A stretch of DNA of 64,000 nt, from assembly GCF_004362895.1 (NCBI RefSeq), contig NZ_SNXI01000008.1:43441-107440 (forward strand). The letters run 5' to 3'. Positions 1-7,770 of the stretch are shown piece after piece. Each line of letters begins with the position of its first letter. The first letter of the stretch is position 1. Origin of the DNA: Idiomarina aquatica (GTDB lineage Bacteria; Pseudomonadota; Gammaproteobacteria; Enterobacterales; Alteromonadaceae). A model generated the notes under the pieces. The model ran no database searches, was not told the DNA's origin, and saw nothing but the letters and a program-made list of their open reading frames with translations. A program made the position numbers and the translations under genes.

Positions 1-1430
1 TACAATATTTTCAGACCCGGGAACGACGCTTACAGGGCCTTTCAATACTCGCCAAGAGTCATGCCGCATTAGAACAGTATTGGCAGGCCAGCCAGGCACA
101 AATAGAAGCCGAACAATATAATGGTAATGCCTCTCCGGATCAGAGTCGGGCAGCCATCTGGGCCTATTTACGACAGGCCCGGGCTGACGAACTGCCCGCC
201 ACACGACCGTTAGCAAATCAACTAGCTGGCTGGTGGCGGTTAGCTAAGCTGTTCCACCAGCATGCGAGTAAGCCCACGTTATTAGCAGAATCTTTGCAAC
301 AATGGCAATCAAGTTACCCCGACCACCTGGCTGCTGACATGGTAGCAACCTGGCTGCAACAGCCTTGGCAAGATGCGAGCCATGTGGTAGCGCTATTACC
401 TTTAACCGGCGATTACGCTAAACAAGGCATTGCAGTGCGCGATGGATTGCTGGCAGCGGCCAGCAAAAACGATTTGTCCGTAAGCTTTATAGACACCCAA
501 ACGACTCCGCTCGCTGAGCAGCAATCTGCCATTATTGAAGCCGGAGCAACACACATCGTTGGACCGTTATTAAAATCGCAGGTAGAGCAATGGAAAAATC
601 AGCCGTTACCGGGGGTTTATCATTTATTGCTCAACGAAACCACGGTGCTCCCTTCCTCGATCATCGGTGCTGAACTGATCGAGTTTGCACTGGCACCTGA
701 GGATGAAGCGCGACAATCGGCCCGCTACTTAAGCCGGCAGAGTATATTGACACCGCTAATTTTAGCTGCCAGCAGCCGCGGTAGCGAGCGTGTGGTGGAA
801 GCTTTTCAGCAGCAACGCGAGTTATTAAATCAACAGCCCGCCGAGCTGGGCTGGTACCAAAGCCGTGACCAGATGCAAGCCGTGGTCGAACAAAAGCTGG
901 GTATCGAAGCCAGTAAACAACGTATCAGAGAAGTCAAAATTGCTGCGGGTAAAATAATTGTAGACGAGCAAGAGCGCAGTCGAGCTGACCTCGACGCAGT
1001 TTATTTACCCGGCAACCTCGCACAGGTCAGACTGCTTAAGCCATTTATCGACGTGAATTTGTCACCCTTTGCACCACCGCTAACGGTCTATGCCAATTCC
1101 GATGTGCATCAACGTGCTAATCGCTTTGGCGATGCCGATTTACAGGGCGTAGTTTTTACCGAAACTCCGGGACTATTAAACAGAAACGGCGACAGTGAAA
1201 GCGTTGCGCAATGGCTTAACTTGCGTTCAGACGCCAACCTCAACGAAGCACGACTATTTGCGATGGGCTACGACAGCATTCCACTACTAAATCATTTAAT
1301 GGCATTAATACGCTTCCCGGGGGTTCACTACCGTGGTGTTAGTGGCACACTTCAGGTACCCTTCGGTCGGGTTCAACGCACGTTAGATTGGGCTACCTTT
1401 ACTCGAGAGTCCGTTCAAGCAATCGAGTAA
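1..1430 (+). CDS. lpoA: LpoA, outer-membrane lipoprotein activator of PBP1A (5' end outside window)
   Basis: The frame is open from base 3 to the TAA at 1428-1430, giving about 475 C-terminal residues; the family is near 680, so the signal peptide and part of the N-terminal helical domain lie upstream of the window. The first ~110 visible residues are helical and TPR-like. From the segment VVALLPLTGDYAKQG onward the protein looks like a periplasmic-binding-protein fold, as in known LpoA. LpoA spans the periplasm from the outer membrane and stimulates the bifunctional peptidoglycan synthase PBP1A. The next gene, yraN, starts 2 bases after the stop, matching the usual lpoA-yraN-diaA-dolP order. 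A TTG inside the frame at 294 is not a real start. Confidence 0.9.
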   Translation, partial: QYFQTRERRLQGLSILAKSHAALEQYWQASQAQIEAEQYNGNASPDQSRAAIWAYLRQARADELPATRPLANQLAGWWRLAKLFHQHASKPTLLAESLQQWQSSYPDHLAADMVATWLQQPWQDASHVVALLPLTGDYAKQGIAVRDGLLAAASKNDLSVSFIDTQTTPLAEQQSAIIEAGATHIVGPLLKSQVEQWKNQPLPGVYHLLLNETTVLPSSIIGAELIEFALAPEDEARQSARYLSRQSILTPLILAASSRGSERVVEAFQQQRELLNQQPAELGWYQSRDQMQAVVEQKLGIEASKQRIREVKIAAGKIIVDEQERSRADLDAVYLPGNLAQVRLLKPFIDVNLSPFAPPLTVYANSDVHQRANRFGDADLQGVVFTETPGLLNRNGDSESVAQWLNLRSDANLNEARLFAMGYDSIPLLNHLMALIRFPGVHYRGVSGTLQVPFGRVQRTLDWATFTRESVQAIE

Positions 1431-1432
1431 CT

Positions 1433-1783
1433 ATGTCCAAAAAAGCCAAAGGCAACCGAGGCGAGGAAAGAGCTGCAGCCTTCCTGGTCGAAAATGGTTT
1501 GCGTATTGCCGCGCGTAATTTTCGTATTGACGGCGGAGAGATCGATATTGTCGCGACGTCGCCGGCAATGTTTATATTCGTTGAAGTTAAGTTCCGCAGT
1601 GAAGGAAGCTATATTGATGCCCTGGAGCGAATCAGTCCTGCACAGACAGCAAGAATTCGCTTTACCGCGCAGCACTATTTATTACAACACGGTCTAAACC
1701 AACATCAACTCAGATTACGATTTGATGTAATTACGATAACAGGGCCGAATGCGGACCTTTATTGGCTCAAGGATGCTTTTTAA
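1433..1783 (+). CDS. yraN: YraN family protein (UPF0102, endonuclease-like fold)
   Basis: 116 residues starting MSKKAKGNRGEERAA. The ATG at 1433 is chosen because it follows the lpoA stop by 2 bases and the family normally starts just before the KGxxGE motif; the longer frame from 1388 would run into lpoA. The pattern GEERAA, then GGEIDIVA and FVEVKFR, is the Holliday-junction-resolvase-like (restriction-endonuclease-like) core of UPF0102, with conserved E, D and ExK positions. The biochemical role of the family is not settled. It is co-directional with diaA, which starts 2 bases after its stop. Confidence 0.88.
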   Translation: MSKKAKGNRGEERAAAFLVENGLRIAARNFRIDGGEIDIVATSPAMFIFVEVKFRSEGSYIDALERISPAQTARIRFTAQHYLLQHGLNQHQLRLRFDVITITGPNADLYWLKDAF

Positions 1784-1785
1784 TC

Positions 1786-2334
1786 ATGCAGTCAGAACAA
1801 GTGAAAACAGTTTTTACCGAGAGCATACAGACGCAGATTTCTGCCGTTGAAAGCCTTTCCGATATGCTTGAGGATACGGTCGGCTTACTCGTCAACAGCC
1901 TGCTTAACGGACAGCGGCTGTTCGTTCAGGGGAATGCATCGTGCCGCTGGATTAGTCGTCACTTTGCCGAGCAGATGAACAGCGGGATGCGTTTGGAACG
2001 GCCGGCTTTTCCGGTTATCCCACTGCAAAACTATGGTCACCAGCAGGTGGCCTCTTTGGGTCAGCGCAATGATATTTTAGTGGTTATAGCAGCAGCAGAA
2101 GGCGACGATAAGGCACTGCTCGAAACGATGGAAGTAGCACTAAGCCGCGAGATGATTATTGTTGCCTTAACCGGGCAGAATAATGAACTGGTGTCGGGTC
2201 TGTTGGGCGCTGACGATATAGAAATACAAATACCGTCACAAAACCCTGCACGCGTACTAGAGCATCAATTACTGATCTGTCATTGCCTTTGCGAACTTAT
2301 AGAACAAACAATTTTTCCACAGGAGCACGACTGA
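1786..2334 (+). CDS. diaA: DiaA, DnaA initiator-associating factor (SIS domain)
   Basis: 182 residues with a single SIS (phosphosugar-isomerase-like) domain. The ATG at 1786 follows the yraN stop and gives the usual N-terminus (E. coli DiaA is 196 residues). The protein has the N-terminal helix, the loop with GNASCRWISRHFAEQM and the later LVVIAAAEGDDKALLE segment typical of DiaA/GmhA-like proteins. In E. coli a DiaA tetramer binds DnaA and promotes timely assembly of the initiation complex at oriC. The stop overlaps the dolP start in a TGATG junction, suggesting translational coupling. Confidence 0.87.
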   Translation: MQSEQVKTVFTESIQTQISAVESLSDMLEDTVGLLVNSLLNGQRLFVQGNASCRWISRHFAEQMNSGMRLERPAFPVIPLQNYGHQQVASLGQRNDILVVIAAAEGDDKALLETMEVALSREMIIVALTGQNNELVSGLLGADDIEIQIPSQNPARVLEHQLLICHCLCELIEQTIFPQEHD

Positions 2335-2921
2335 TGACAAAGTGGCTAACTAAACCTTTAAAGACAGGCTTCATGGCGGTTGCAGCGTTGGTTATGCTAA
2401 ACAGCTGCGCGGTCGTAGCAACCGGCGCAGCAGCCGTTGGTATCAGCTCTGTTACTGACCCCAGAACTATAGGTAGCCAGTTAGATGACCAAACTATTGA
2501 AATGAAAGCCAATGCAAAATTAGGCAATGATGAACAACTTGGTGACTACCGTTTACGCGTTGTCAGTTATGACCAACAAGTTTTATTAATTGGCCAGGTT
2601 CCTAATGATGGCATGCGCCAACGAGCAGAAGAAGTTATCGCAGATACTAACGGTATTGAACGCATTTTTAATCAAGTTCGGGTTAGTTCGCAAGCTGGAC
2701 TGTCGGTGCAAAGCAACGACGCCTGGATTACCAGTCAGGTTAAGCTCAAACTCGCTGCTAACGAACAGGTCAGTGCCAGCGACATAAAAGTTGTCACCGA
2801 AAACAGTGAAGTGTTTTTATTGGGAATCGTCGGCCGCGCGTCTGCCGAAATCGCTGTAAACATTGCCCGCAATGTTAAAGGCGTGAGCCGCGTAGTTAAG
2901 GCATTTAAAGCGCCACGTTAA
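2334..2921 (+). CDS. dolP: DolP (YraP), outer-membrane lipoprotein with two BON domains
   Basis: 195 residues from the ATG at 2334 that overlaps the diaA stop. A lipoprotein signal peptide ends at the lipobox LNSC (Cys about residue 25). Two BON domains follow, about residues 48-115 (QTIEMKANAKL to FNQVRV) and 127-195 (DAWITSQVKLKL to VVKAFK). DolP helps preserve outer-membrane integrity, binds anionic phospholipid and localises to division sites in E. coli. Gene order downstream of diaA is conserved. It is convergent with sspB. Confidence 0.9.
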   Translation: MTKWLTKPLKTGFMAVAALVMLNSCAVVATGAAAVGISSVTDPRTIGSQLDDQTIEMKANAKLGNDEQLGDYRLRVVSYDQQVLLIGQVPNDGMRQRAEEVIADTNGIERIFNQVRVSSQAGLSVQSNDAWITSQVKLKLAANEQVSASDIKVVTENSEVFLLGIVGRASAEIAVNIARNVKGVSRVVKAFKAPR

Positions 2922-2928
2922 ATGGCGC
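2910..2928. terminator. Possible bidirectional terminator between dolP and sspB
   Basis: A 6-bp stem GCGCCA / TGGCGC with a 7-nt loop overlaps the end of dolP. Read on the minus strand it is followed by TTTAAA, so it could end sspB transcription; on the plus strand the following sequence is only weakly T-rich. It sits exactly between two convergent genes. Confidence 0.45.
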
Positions 2929-2934
2929 CTTATG

Positions 2935-3369
2935 CTATTTAATGACTTTTAGATTGGGTCTTTTTGACTTGTTTTTTTCTTCGCTCTGGCCTGTGCCGCC
3001 TGATGACTCTTCAGGAGTCTCGTCGACTGGCATTTTGTCGAGTTGCGGCTCAGCCTCAAACATTGCGCCGGCACCATTCTCGCGAGCAAACAACGCCAGT
3101 GCAGCAGTCATCGGCACGATAACTTCCATCGGCTGGCCACTAAAGCGTGCATTGAAGCGAATCGCATCATCCAACAACTGCAAGCCAACAACAGCCGATG
3201 GTGAGATGTTAAGCGTTATCTGACCATCTTTGACAAACTGTTGAGGTACTTTGGTACCTACAATGGTTGCATCCACAACTAGATGAGGCGTGAGCTGGTT
3301 ATCAACGATCCAATCATAAAGCGCTCTAAGTAAATAGGGCCTCTTAGGTGTCATTTCTGATACTTTCAT
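2935..3369 (-). CDS. sspB: SspB, ClpXP proteolysis specificity adaptor
   Basis: 144 residues. The N-terminal domain (TPKRPYLLRALYDWIVDNQLTPH, in two parts) and ARENGAGAMFE are hallmark SspB sequences that bind ssrA tags. After an acidic, flexible linker comes the C-terminal XB peptide ending LKVIK, which docks on the ClpX zinc-binding domain. Three candidate starts lie in tandem (GTG 3375, ATG 3372, ATG 3369); the last is chosen because the GAGG upstream is properly spaced only for it. It follows sspA after 19 bases, as in E. coli. Confidence 0.93.
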   Translation of the reverse strand: MKVSEMTPKRPYLLRALYDWIVDNQLTPHLVVDATIVGTKVPQQFVKDGQITLNISPSAVVGLQLLDDAIRFNARFSGQPMEVIVPMTAALALFARENGAGAMFEAEPQLDKMPVDETPEESSGGTGQSEEKNKSKRPNLKVIK

Positions 3370-3388
3370 CATCACCTCGATTAGTGTT

Positions 3389-4009
3389 TTAGCGTGCCAA
3401 TTCTTTCTCGGCTTCGGTTAACGATTCCTGGAATGTTTTACGCTCGAAAACACGGATCATATAGGCTTTGATATCCTTAGAACCCTGACCGTCTAATTGA
3501 ATACCATAAGCCGGCAGACGCCATAACAGCGGTGCTAAATAGCAGTCAACCAAGCTGAACTCTTCGCTCATAAAGTACGGCGAATCAGCAAAAATGGGTG
3601 CCAAAGACAATAGTCCCTCTTTTAGTTCCTGCCGCGCAGCATTATCGCCTGCGAGTATCTTATCGGCCAACGAATACCAGTCACGCTCGATACGATGCAT
3701 CATTAAACGGCTTGTTCCACGCGCTACCGGATAAACTGGCATCAGTGGCGGGTGCGGGAAACGCTCATCCAGATATTCCATGATGATATGTGCATCGTAA
3801 AGCACCAATTCACGATCAACTAACGTCGGCGTCGCATCGGAGTATGGATTCAGTTGAATCAAATCTTCGGGACGTTCGTCTCCTTCAACGTAACTAATTT
3901 CTACTGTCACGCCTTTTTCTGCTAAAACTAAGCGAACTTGGTGACTTTTCAAGTCGTCCCGACCTGAATACAACGTCATCACTGAACGTTTATTTGCTGC
4001 AACCGCCAT
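3389..4009 (-). CDS. sspA: SspA, stringent starvation protein A (GST-fold RNA polymerase-associated protein)
   Basis: 206 residues beginning MAVAANKRSVMTL, almost identical to E. coli SspA (212 residues). It has the thioredoxin-like N-terminal half and an all-helical C-terminal half. The surface motif PHPPLMPVYPVARG, needed for SspA function in E. coli, is intact. SspA binds RNA polymerase and alters transcription under starvation and acid stress. It lies downstream of petC, separated by a terminator-like hairpin, and upstream of sspB. Confidence 0.94.
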   Translation of the reverse strand: MAVAANKRSVMTLYSGRDDLKSHQVRLVLAEKGVTVEISYVEGDERPEDLIQLNPYSDATPTLVDRELVLYDAHIIMEYLDERFPHPPLMPVYPVARGTSRLMMHRIERDWYSLADKILAGDNAARQELKEGLLSLAPIFADSPYFMSEEFSLVDCYLAPLLWRLPAYGIQLDGQGSKDIKAYMIRVFERKTFQESLTEAEKELAR

Positions 4010-4021
4010 TTATTTCTCCAG

Positions 4022-4057
4022 ATAATATCAACGGCAAAAGGGTGGCAAGCCACCCTT
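4022..4057 (-). terminator. Hairpin between petC and sspA, with a possible sspA promoter inside it
   Basis: An 8-bp perfect stem AAGGGTGG / CCACCCTT with a 4-nt loop occupies 4038-4057; on the minus strand it runs into TTTTG, like a short intrinsic terminator that would reduce read-through from petABC into sspAB. The same stretch contains TTGCCA (4043-4048) and TATTAT (4022-4027) on the minus strand, but with only a 15-bp spacer, so the promoter reading is weak. Confidence 0.5.
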
Positions 4058-4082
4058 ATAAACCATTACTCAACGTGCCGAA

Positions 4083-4817
4083 TTACTTAAGATCTCGCCA
4101 GAACTCTTTCTTCAACAGCCAAGCTAAAATGGTGAATACCAATAGGAAACCAAAAGCAAACCAACCCATACGGCGTTGCTCCAGTAACATCGGTTCACCC
4201 ATATAAACTAAGAACGAAGTCAGATCGAGCATCGCTTGATCGTATTCGCTTTCAGTTAATCGACCCGTGCCGTCAGCCTGTATGCCGGCGTACACTTGTT
4301 TCATTTCACCATCAATACGGCGTTCTTCGTAAGTCTCTGCAGGCATGCCCTGCAATTCTTCCAATACGTGTGGCATGCCGACGTTAGGAAAAACGGCGTT
4401 GTTAACGCCAAACGGACGACTATCATCTTTATAGAACGAACGTAGATAGGTGTAGATCCAATCTGCTCCGCGAACACGCGCAACGTTAGTCAAATCCGGT
4501 GGTGGATTACCAAACCAGTTGCCTGCAGCCTCCGGCGACATATTGATAGTGATCAAGTCACCCGCTTTGTCTCCGGTAAACTGCAAATACTTTTCGCCTA
4601 ACTCTTGCGGGATTTCCAAATCACTAAACATACGGTTATAACGCGCATATTCCAGTGAGTGGCAGCCCAGGCAATAGTTCATGTACAACTGCGCACCGCG
4701 TTGAAGCGAAGCCTTATCGTGCAAATCTACTTTTGCTTCGTCTAACGGTACAGTTGGTCCCGCCGCAAACGTTAGCGACGGAATCAAGGTGATAAGAGCG
4801 ATTAACAGTTTTTTCAT
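4083..4817 (-). CDS. petC: PetC, cytochrome c1 subunit of the ubiquinol-cytochrome c reductase (bc1) complex
   Basis: 244 residues. A Sec signal peptide is followed by one c-type heme site, CLGCH, near residue 50. A likely axial Met lies in NVGMPHV, and a C-terminal membrane anchor (about 218-236, GWFAFGFLLVFTILAWLL) holds the heme domain in the periplasm. In the bc1 complex it takes electrons from the Rieske centre and passes them to soluble cytochrome c. The start ATG overlaps the petB stop by one base, so the three pet genes are translationally coupled. Confidence 0.95.
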   Translation of the reverse strand: MKKLLIALITLIPSLTFAAGPTVPLDEAKVDLHDKASLQRGAQLYMNYCLGCHSLEYARYNRMFSDLEIPQELGEKYLQFTGDKAGDLITINMSPEAAGNWFGNPPPDLTNVARVRGADWIYTYLRSFYKDDSRPFGVNNAVFPNVGMPHVLEELQGMPAETYEERRIDGEMKQVYAGIQADGTGRLTESEYDQAMLDLTSFLVYMGEPMLLEQRRMGWFAFGFLLVFTILAWLLKKEFWRDLK

Positions 4818-6082
4818 TATGACGTCACCCTTTCTGGTACCGGTTTCGTTTTCTCGCGTCGACTGTAAAAGAACAGGAACACGAAGAAGGCGAAATACAG
4901 GAATGTGAAGATTTGCGCAAACAACGTTGCCACCGGCGTCGCTGGTTGAGTACCTAAGTATCCCAGCACCACAAAACTGATCACAAAGTTAACCAAGTTC
5001 AATTTGTGGAACATCGAACGATAACGAATCGAACGTACCTTGCCGCGGTCAATCCATGGTAGTAACGCAAGCAACACGATGGCCGCGAACATCAGGATAA
5101 CGCCCAGCAGCTTGTCCGGCACCGCACGCAGAATTGCATAGAACGGCGTGAAGTACCATACAGGTGCAATATGCTGCGGTGTCTTCAACGGATTCGCTGG
5201 TTCAAAGTTCGGCGGCTCAAGGAAGAACCCGCCCATCTCCGGATTAAAGAAAATCACGTAGCAGAAGAAGAACAGGAAGATACCAATACCGATCAGGTCC
5301 TTAACGATGTAGTAAGGATAGAAAGGAATCGCATCGACGATGTCGTACTTCTTGGTAAACCGTTCGTGGAACTTAAATTTAGGTTTTTCTTCGTCCGGCA
5401 CCGAGCCTTTTGGTTTCTTAATCGCGACACCATCAGGGTTGTTAGAACCAACCTCATGCAACGCAATAATGTGCAGAAATACCAAAATAACCAGAACCAA
5501 CGGCAATGCAATAACGTGTAGAGCGAAGAAGCGGTTCAGAGTCGCTCCCGAGATAACATAGTCACCACGAATCCACAGTGTCAGATCGTCGCCAATAACA
5601 GGAATCGCACCGAACAGGGAGATAATAACCTGAGCACCCCAGTAAGACATTTGTCCCCAAGGCAACAGGTAGCCCATGAAGGCTTCTGCCATCAGTACCA
5701 GGAAGATAAACATACCGAACAACCACAGTAACTCTCGTGGTTTCTGGTAAGAGCCATACATCATCCCGCGGAACATGTGCAGATAAACCACCACGAAGAA
5801 CGCAGACGCCCCGGTGGAATGCATGTAACGGAGTAACCAACCGTACTCAACGTCACGCATGATGTATTCTACCGATGCAAAGGCGCCTTCAGCACTTGGC
5901 ACGTAGTTCATGGTAAGCCAAACACCTGTCAGAATTTGGTTTACTAACACCAACATCGCCAGCACACCAAAGATGTACCACATGTTGAAGTTTTTCGGCG
6001 CAGGATACTGAGCAAGGTGGATATTCCACGTCTTGGTCATCGGGATGCGTTCGTCCATCCACTGTATAAATTTGTTAGCCAT
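4817..6082 (-). CDS. petB: PetB, cytochrome b subunit of the bc1 complex
   Basis: 421 residues with eight predicted membrane helices. The four heme-binding histidines are visible in the second and fourth helices (RYMHSTGASAFF, YLHMFRGM, RFFALHV, FLHIIALHE). The Qo-site motif appears as PVWYFTPFY, the usual PEWYF with V in place of E. PetB holds both quinone sites and two b hemes. It is flanked by petA and petC with single-base overlaps at each junction. Confidence 0.95.
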   Translation of the reverse strand: MANKFIQWMDERIPMTKTWNIHLAQYPAPKNFNMWYIFGVLAMLVLVNQILTGVWLTMNYVPSAEGAFASVEYIMRDVEYGWLLRYMHSTGASAFFVVVYLHMFRGMMYGSYQKPRELLWLFGMFIFLVLMAEAFMGYLLPWGQMSYWGAQVIISLFGAIPVIGDDLTLWIRGDYVISGATLNRFFALHVIALPLVLVILVFLHIIALHEVGSNNPDGVAIKKPKGSVPDEEKPKFKFHERFTKKYDIVDAIPFYPYYIVKDLIGIGIFLFFFCYVIFFNPEMGGFFLEPPNFEPANPLKTPQHIAPVWYFTPFYAILRAVPDKLLGVILMFAAIVLLALLPWIDRGKVRSIRYRSMFHKLNLVNFVISFVVLGYLGTQPATPVATLFAQIFTFLYFAFFVFLFFYSRREKTKPVPERVTS

Positions 6083-6672
6083 TACGCTTGCCCCTTCTCT
6101 TCGCCAACTAAGATGGTGTTGTCATCTACGTAGTAATGAGGCGGAACCACCAGGTTCAATGGTGCTGGTACGCTTTGGAATACACGGCCGGCGATATCGA
6201 ACTTGGAGCCATGACACGGGCAAAAGAACCCTGACGCAACGCCTTCGACGTGCTCGCCCATACCGCTTTGATAATAAGTCGGCGAACAACCCAAGTGCGT
6301 ACAAATACCAACGGCAACAAAGAATTCTTCTTTGATGGCACGGTATTTATTAGCAGCGTATGAAGGCTGCTGTGGTTCTTGCGAATCAGGATCGCGTAAG
6401 CGGTCTGCGATGCCATCAAGTTCTTTCAGCATCTCAGGCGTACGACGTACGACCCAAACAGGTTTGCCTCGCCATTTAACACGGATCATCTGACCCGGCT
6501 CGGCCTTCGCGATGTTTACTTCAACCGGCGCTCCGGCGTTTTTGGCTCTCGCACTAGGGTTCCAGGAAGCAATAAAAGGAACGGCAACTGCCACCGCTCC
6601 AGCTCCACCGACAACCCCCGTCGCGACCGTCAAAAAACGACGGCGGCCTTTATCTACAGGCGCATTGCTCAT
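6082..6672 (-). CDS. petA: PetA, Rieske iron-sulfur subunit of the bc1 complex
   Basis: 196 residues. The N-terminus RRRFLTVATGVVGGAGAVAV is a Tat-type signal that also serves as the membrane anchor. The [2Fe-2S] ligands are in CTHLGC and CPCHGS, the classic Rieske pair, each with one Cys and one His ligand plus the disulfide cysteines. The mobile head carries electrons from ubiquinol at the Qo site to cytochrome c1. It is the first gene of petABC, with a good promoter about 100 bp upstream. Confidence 0.96.
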   Translation of the reverse strand: MSNAPVDKGRRRFLTVATGVVGGAGAVAVAVPFIASWNPSARAKNAGAPVEVNIAKAEPGQMIRVKWRGKPVWVVRRTPEMLKELDGIADRLRDPDSQEPQQPSYAANKYRAIKEEFFVAVGICTHLGCSPTYYQSGMGEHVEGVASGFFCPCHGSKFDIAGRVFQSVPAPLNLVVPPHYYVDDNTILVGEEKGQA

Positions 6673-6773
6673 CCATTTATTCTCCAGTTTTGGACGCTCC
6701 GCGGTGCATCGCCGCGAAGTCGGGAATTAGCTGCTGCGTTATCCGCCATACGGATTACAAAAAATGCCTTAGA

Positions 6774-6802
6774 ATGATAAAGAAAACCCACAAAATTTAC
6801 AA
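6774..6802 (-). promoter_or_regulatory. Predicted sigma-70 promoter of petABC
   Basis: On the minus strand, TTGTAA (6797-6802) and TATCAT (6774-6779) are separated by exactly 17 bp. Transcription would start near 6767, giving a leader of about 95 nt before petA. Confidence 0.6.
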
Positions 6803-6843
6803 GACAAAAGGCGGGGCACGCCGTTGTTTATAGATTGCGTTAA

Positions 6844-7023
6844 GCGCAACGAAGCACCTGCAACAGGAAAACGCTTTTATTCGGCCTCGAGGGGGTCTGG
6901 GTCAGGAACCGCTCCAAGCACGTCCGTGTGGCTTGTGTCCGGGCATCCATGCCCTCCCACATTCCTGCCCCAGACCCCCTCGAGGCCAAATAGCGTTTCC
7001 CTGTTGCAGGCGCTTCGTTACGC
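6844..7023. repeat. Structured intergenic element 1: long inverted repeat around a two-hairpin core
   Basis: Imperfect inverted arms of about 65 nt (6844-6908 and 6962-7023) enclose a 53-nt centre; the segments GGCCTCGAGGGGGTCTGG and ACGAAGC.CCTGCAACAGG are shared by the two arms. On the minus strand the centre reads TGTGGGA, then hairpin A (6941-6954, stem GGGC/GCCC, loop ATGGAT), linker GGACA, then hairpin B (6915-6935, loop ACGGAC). No credible protein is encoded; open frames here are short and match nothing recognisable. It lies between the petABC promoter and rpsI. Confidence 0.75.
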
Positions 7024-7135
7024 AAAGCTCATACCCCATTAAAACTTTTGTACATTAATCATACTAACGAAAATTGTCGATGCCTTTGGTGTAAAGTTAT
7101 CAGCGTTTGGTGGTGCGGTCACACCGGTGCCGCTT

Positions 7136-7245
7136 GGTGTGACGCTACCCCGTCAGGCGGGGGTGTTGGAGGCCATGGATGGCCGGAAACAAGCCTACAG
7201 GGACGTACTTGTGGCGTCCCCCGACTGACGGGGTAGCGTTACATC
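7136..7245. repeat. Structured intergenic element 2: same core as element 1, opposite strand, different arms
   Basis: Arms of 28 nt (7136-7163 and 7218-7245) match at 25 of 28 positions as an inverted repeat (core ACGCTACCCCGTCAG). Between them the plus strand reads TGTTGGA, hairpin A (7171-7184, stem GGCC/GGCC, loop ATGGAT), linker GGAAA, and hairpin B (7190-7211, outer stem CAAG/CTTG, inner stem TAC/GTA, loop AGGGAC). The order, the 5-nt linker and the loop sizes are those of element 1, while stem bases differ in a pairing-preserving way. GTCACACC just upstream (near 7119) can also pair with GGTGTGAC at the start of the left arm. Confidence 0.75.
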
Positions 7246-7313
7246 AAAAAGGCAACGGTGTAATCGCCTCGCCAAGCCGGTTCCCTTCGCGCCAAAGGCG
7301 CGAGCTACGGCCA

Positions 7314-7341
7314 TAAAAAAACCCGGCGATGCCGGGTTTTT
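7314..7341. terminator. Intrinsic terminator of rplM-rpsI (symmetrical)
   Basis: A 7-bp stem ACCCGGC / GCCGGGT with a 3-nt loop is flanked by an A-run on one side and a T-run on the other. On the minus strand it ends with seven T residues 22 bases after the rpsI stop. The symmetry would also allow termination from the opposite side. Confidence 0.88.
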
Positions 7342-7362
7342 GATACAGTTTGGAAGCGGGAA

Positions 7363-7755
7363 TTAACGCTTCGAGAACTGTGGACGCTTACGTGCTTTGT
7401 GTAAGCCGATTTTCTTACGTTCAACCTGACGAGCGTCACGCGTAACGTAGCCTTCTTTACGTAGAGGACCACGGAATGTTTCGTCGTACTGCATCAAGGC
7501 ACGGGTGATACCGTGACGGATTGCGCCCGCCTGACCGGTAGTACCACCACCACTTACAGTGATGTACAGGTCGAATTTTTCAGTCATTTCTACTGCTTCT
7601 AATGGCTGACGAACAACCATTTGTGCAGTTTCACGACCAAAGTATTCGCCTAGTTCACGGTTGTTGATTTGGATGTTGCCGCTACCCGGACGCAAGAAAA
7701 CGCGAGCCGTTGAGTTTTTGCGGCGACCAGTACCGTAGTATTGATTATCTGCCAT
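7363..7755 (-). CDS. rpsI: Ribosomal protein S9 (uS9)
   Basis: 130 residues, the same length as in E. coli, with [13 protein letters not shown] near the N-terminus and the basic tail RKRPQFSKR that reaches the ribosomal P site and contacts the anticodon arm of tRNA. It lies 15 bases downstream of rplM as second gene of the conserved L13-S9 operon and is followed by a strong terminator. Confidence 0.98.
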   Translation of the reverse strand: MADNQYYGTGRRKNSTARVFLRPGSGNIQINNRELGEYFGRETAQMVVRQPLEAVEMTEKFDLYITVSGGGTTGQAGAIRHGITRALMQYDETFRGPLRKEGYVTRDARQVERKKIGLHKARKRPQFSKR

Positions 7756-7770
7756 AGTATTCTTGCTCCG

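Noticed and set aside
294..1430. Separate gene starting at 294
   Set aside because: The codon is TTG and the frame is open to the window edge with LpoA-like sequence, so this is an internal codon of lpoA.
6824..7236. Several 60-72-codon open frames across the non-coding interval
   Set aside because: They lie on both strands within the inverted-repeat elements, are near mirror images of each other because of the repeats, and show no protein features.
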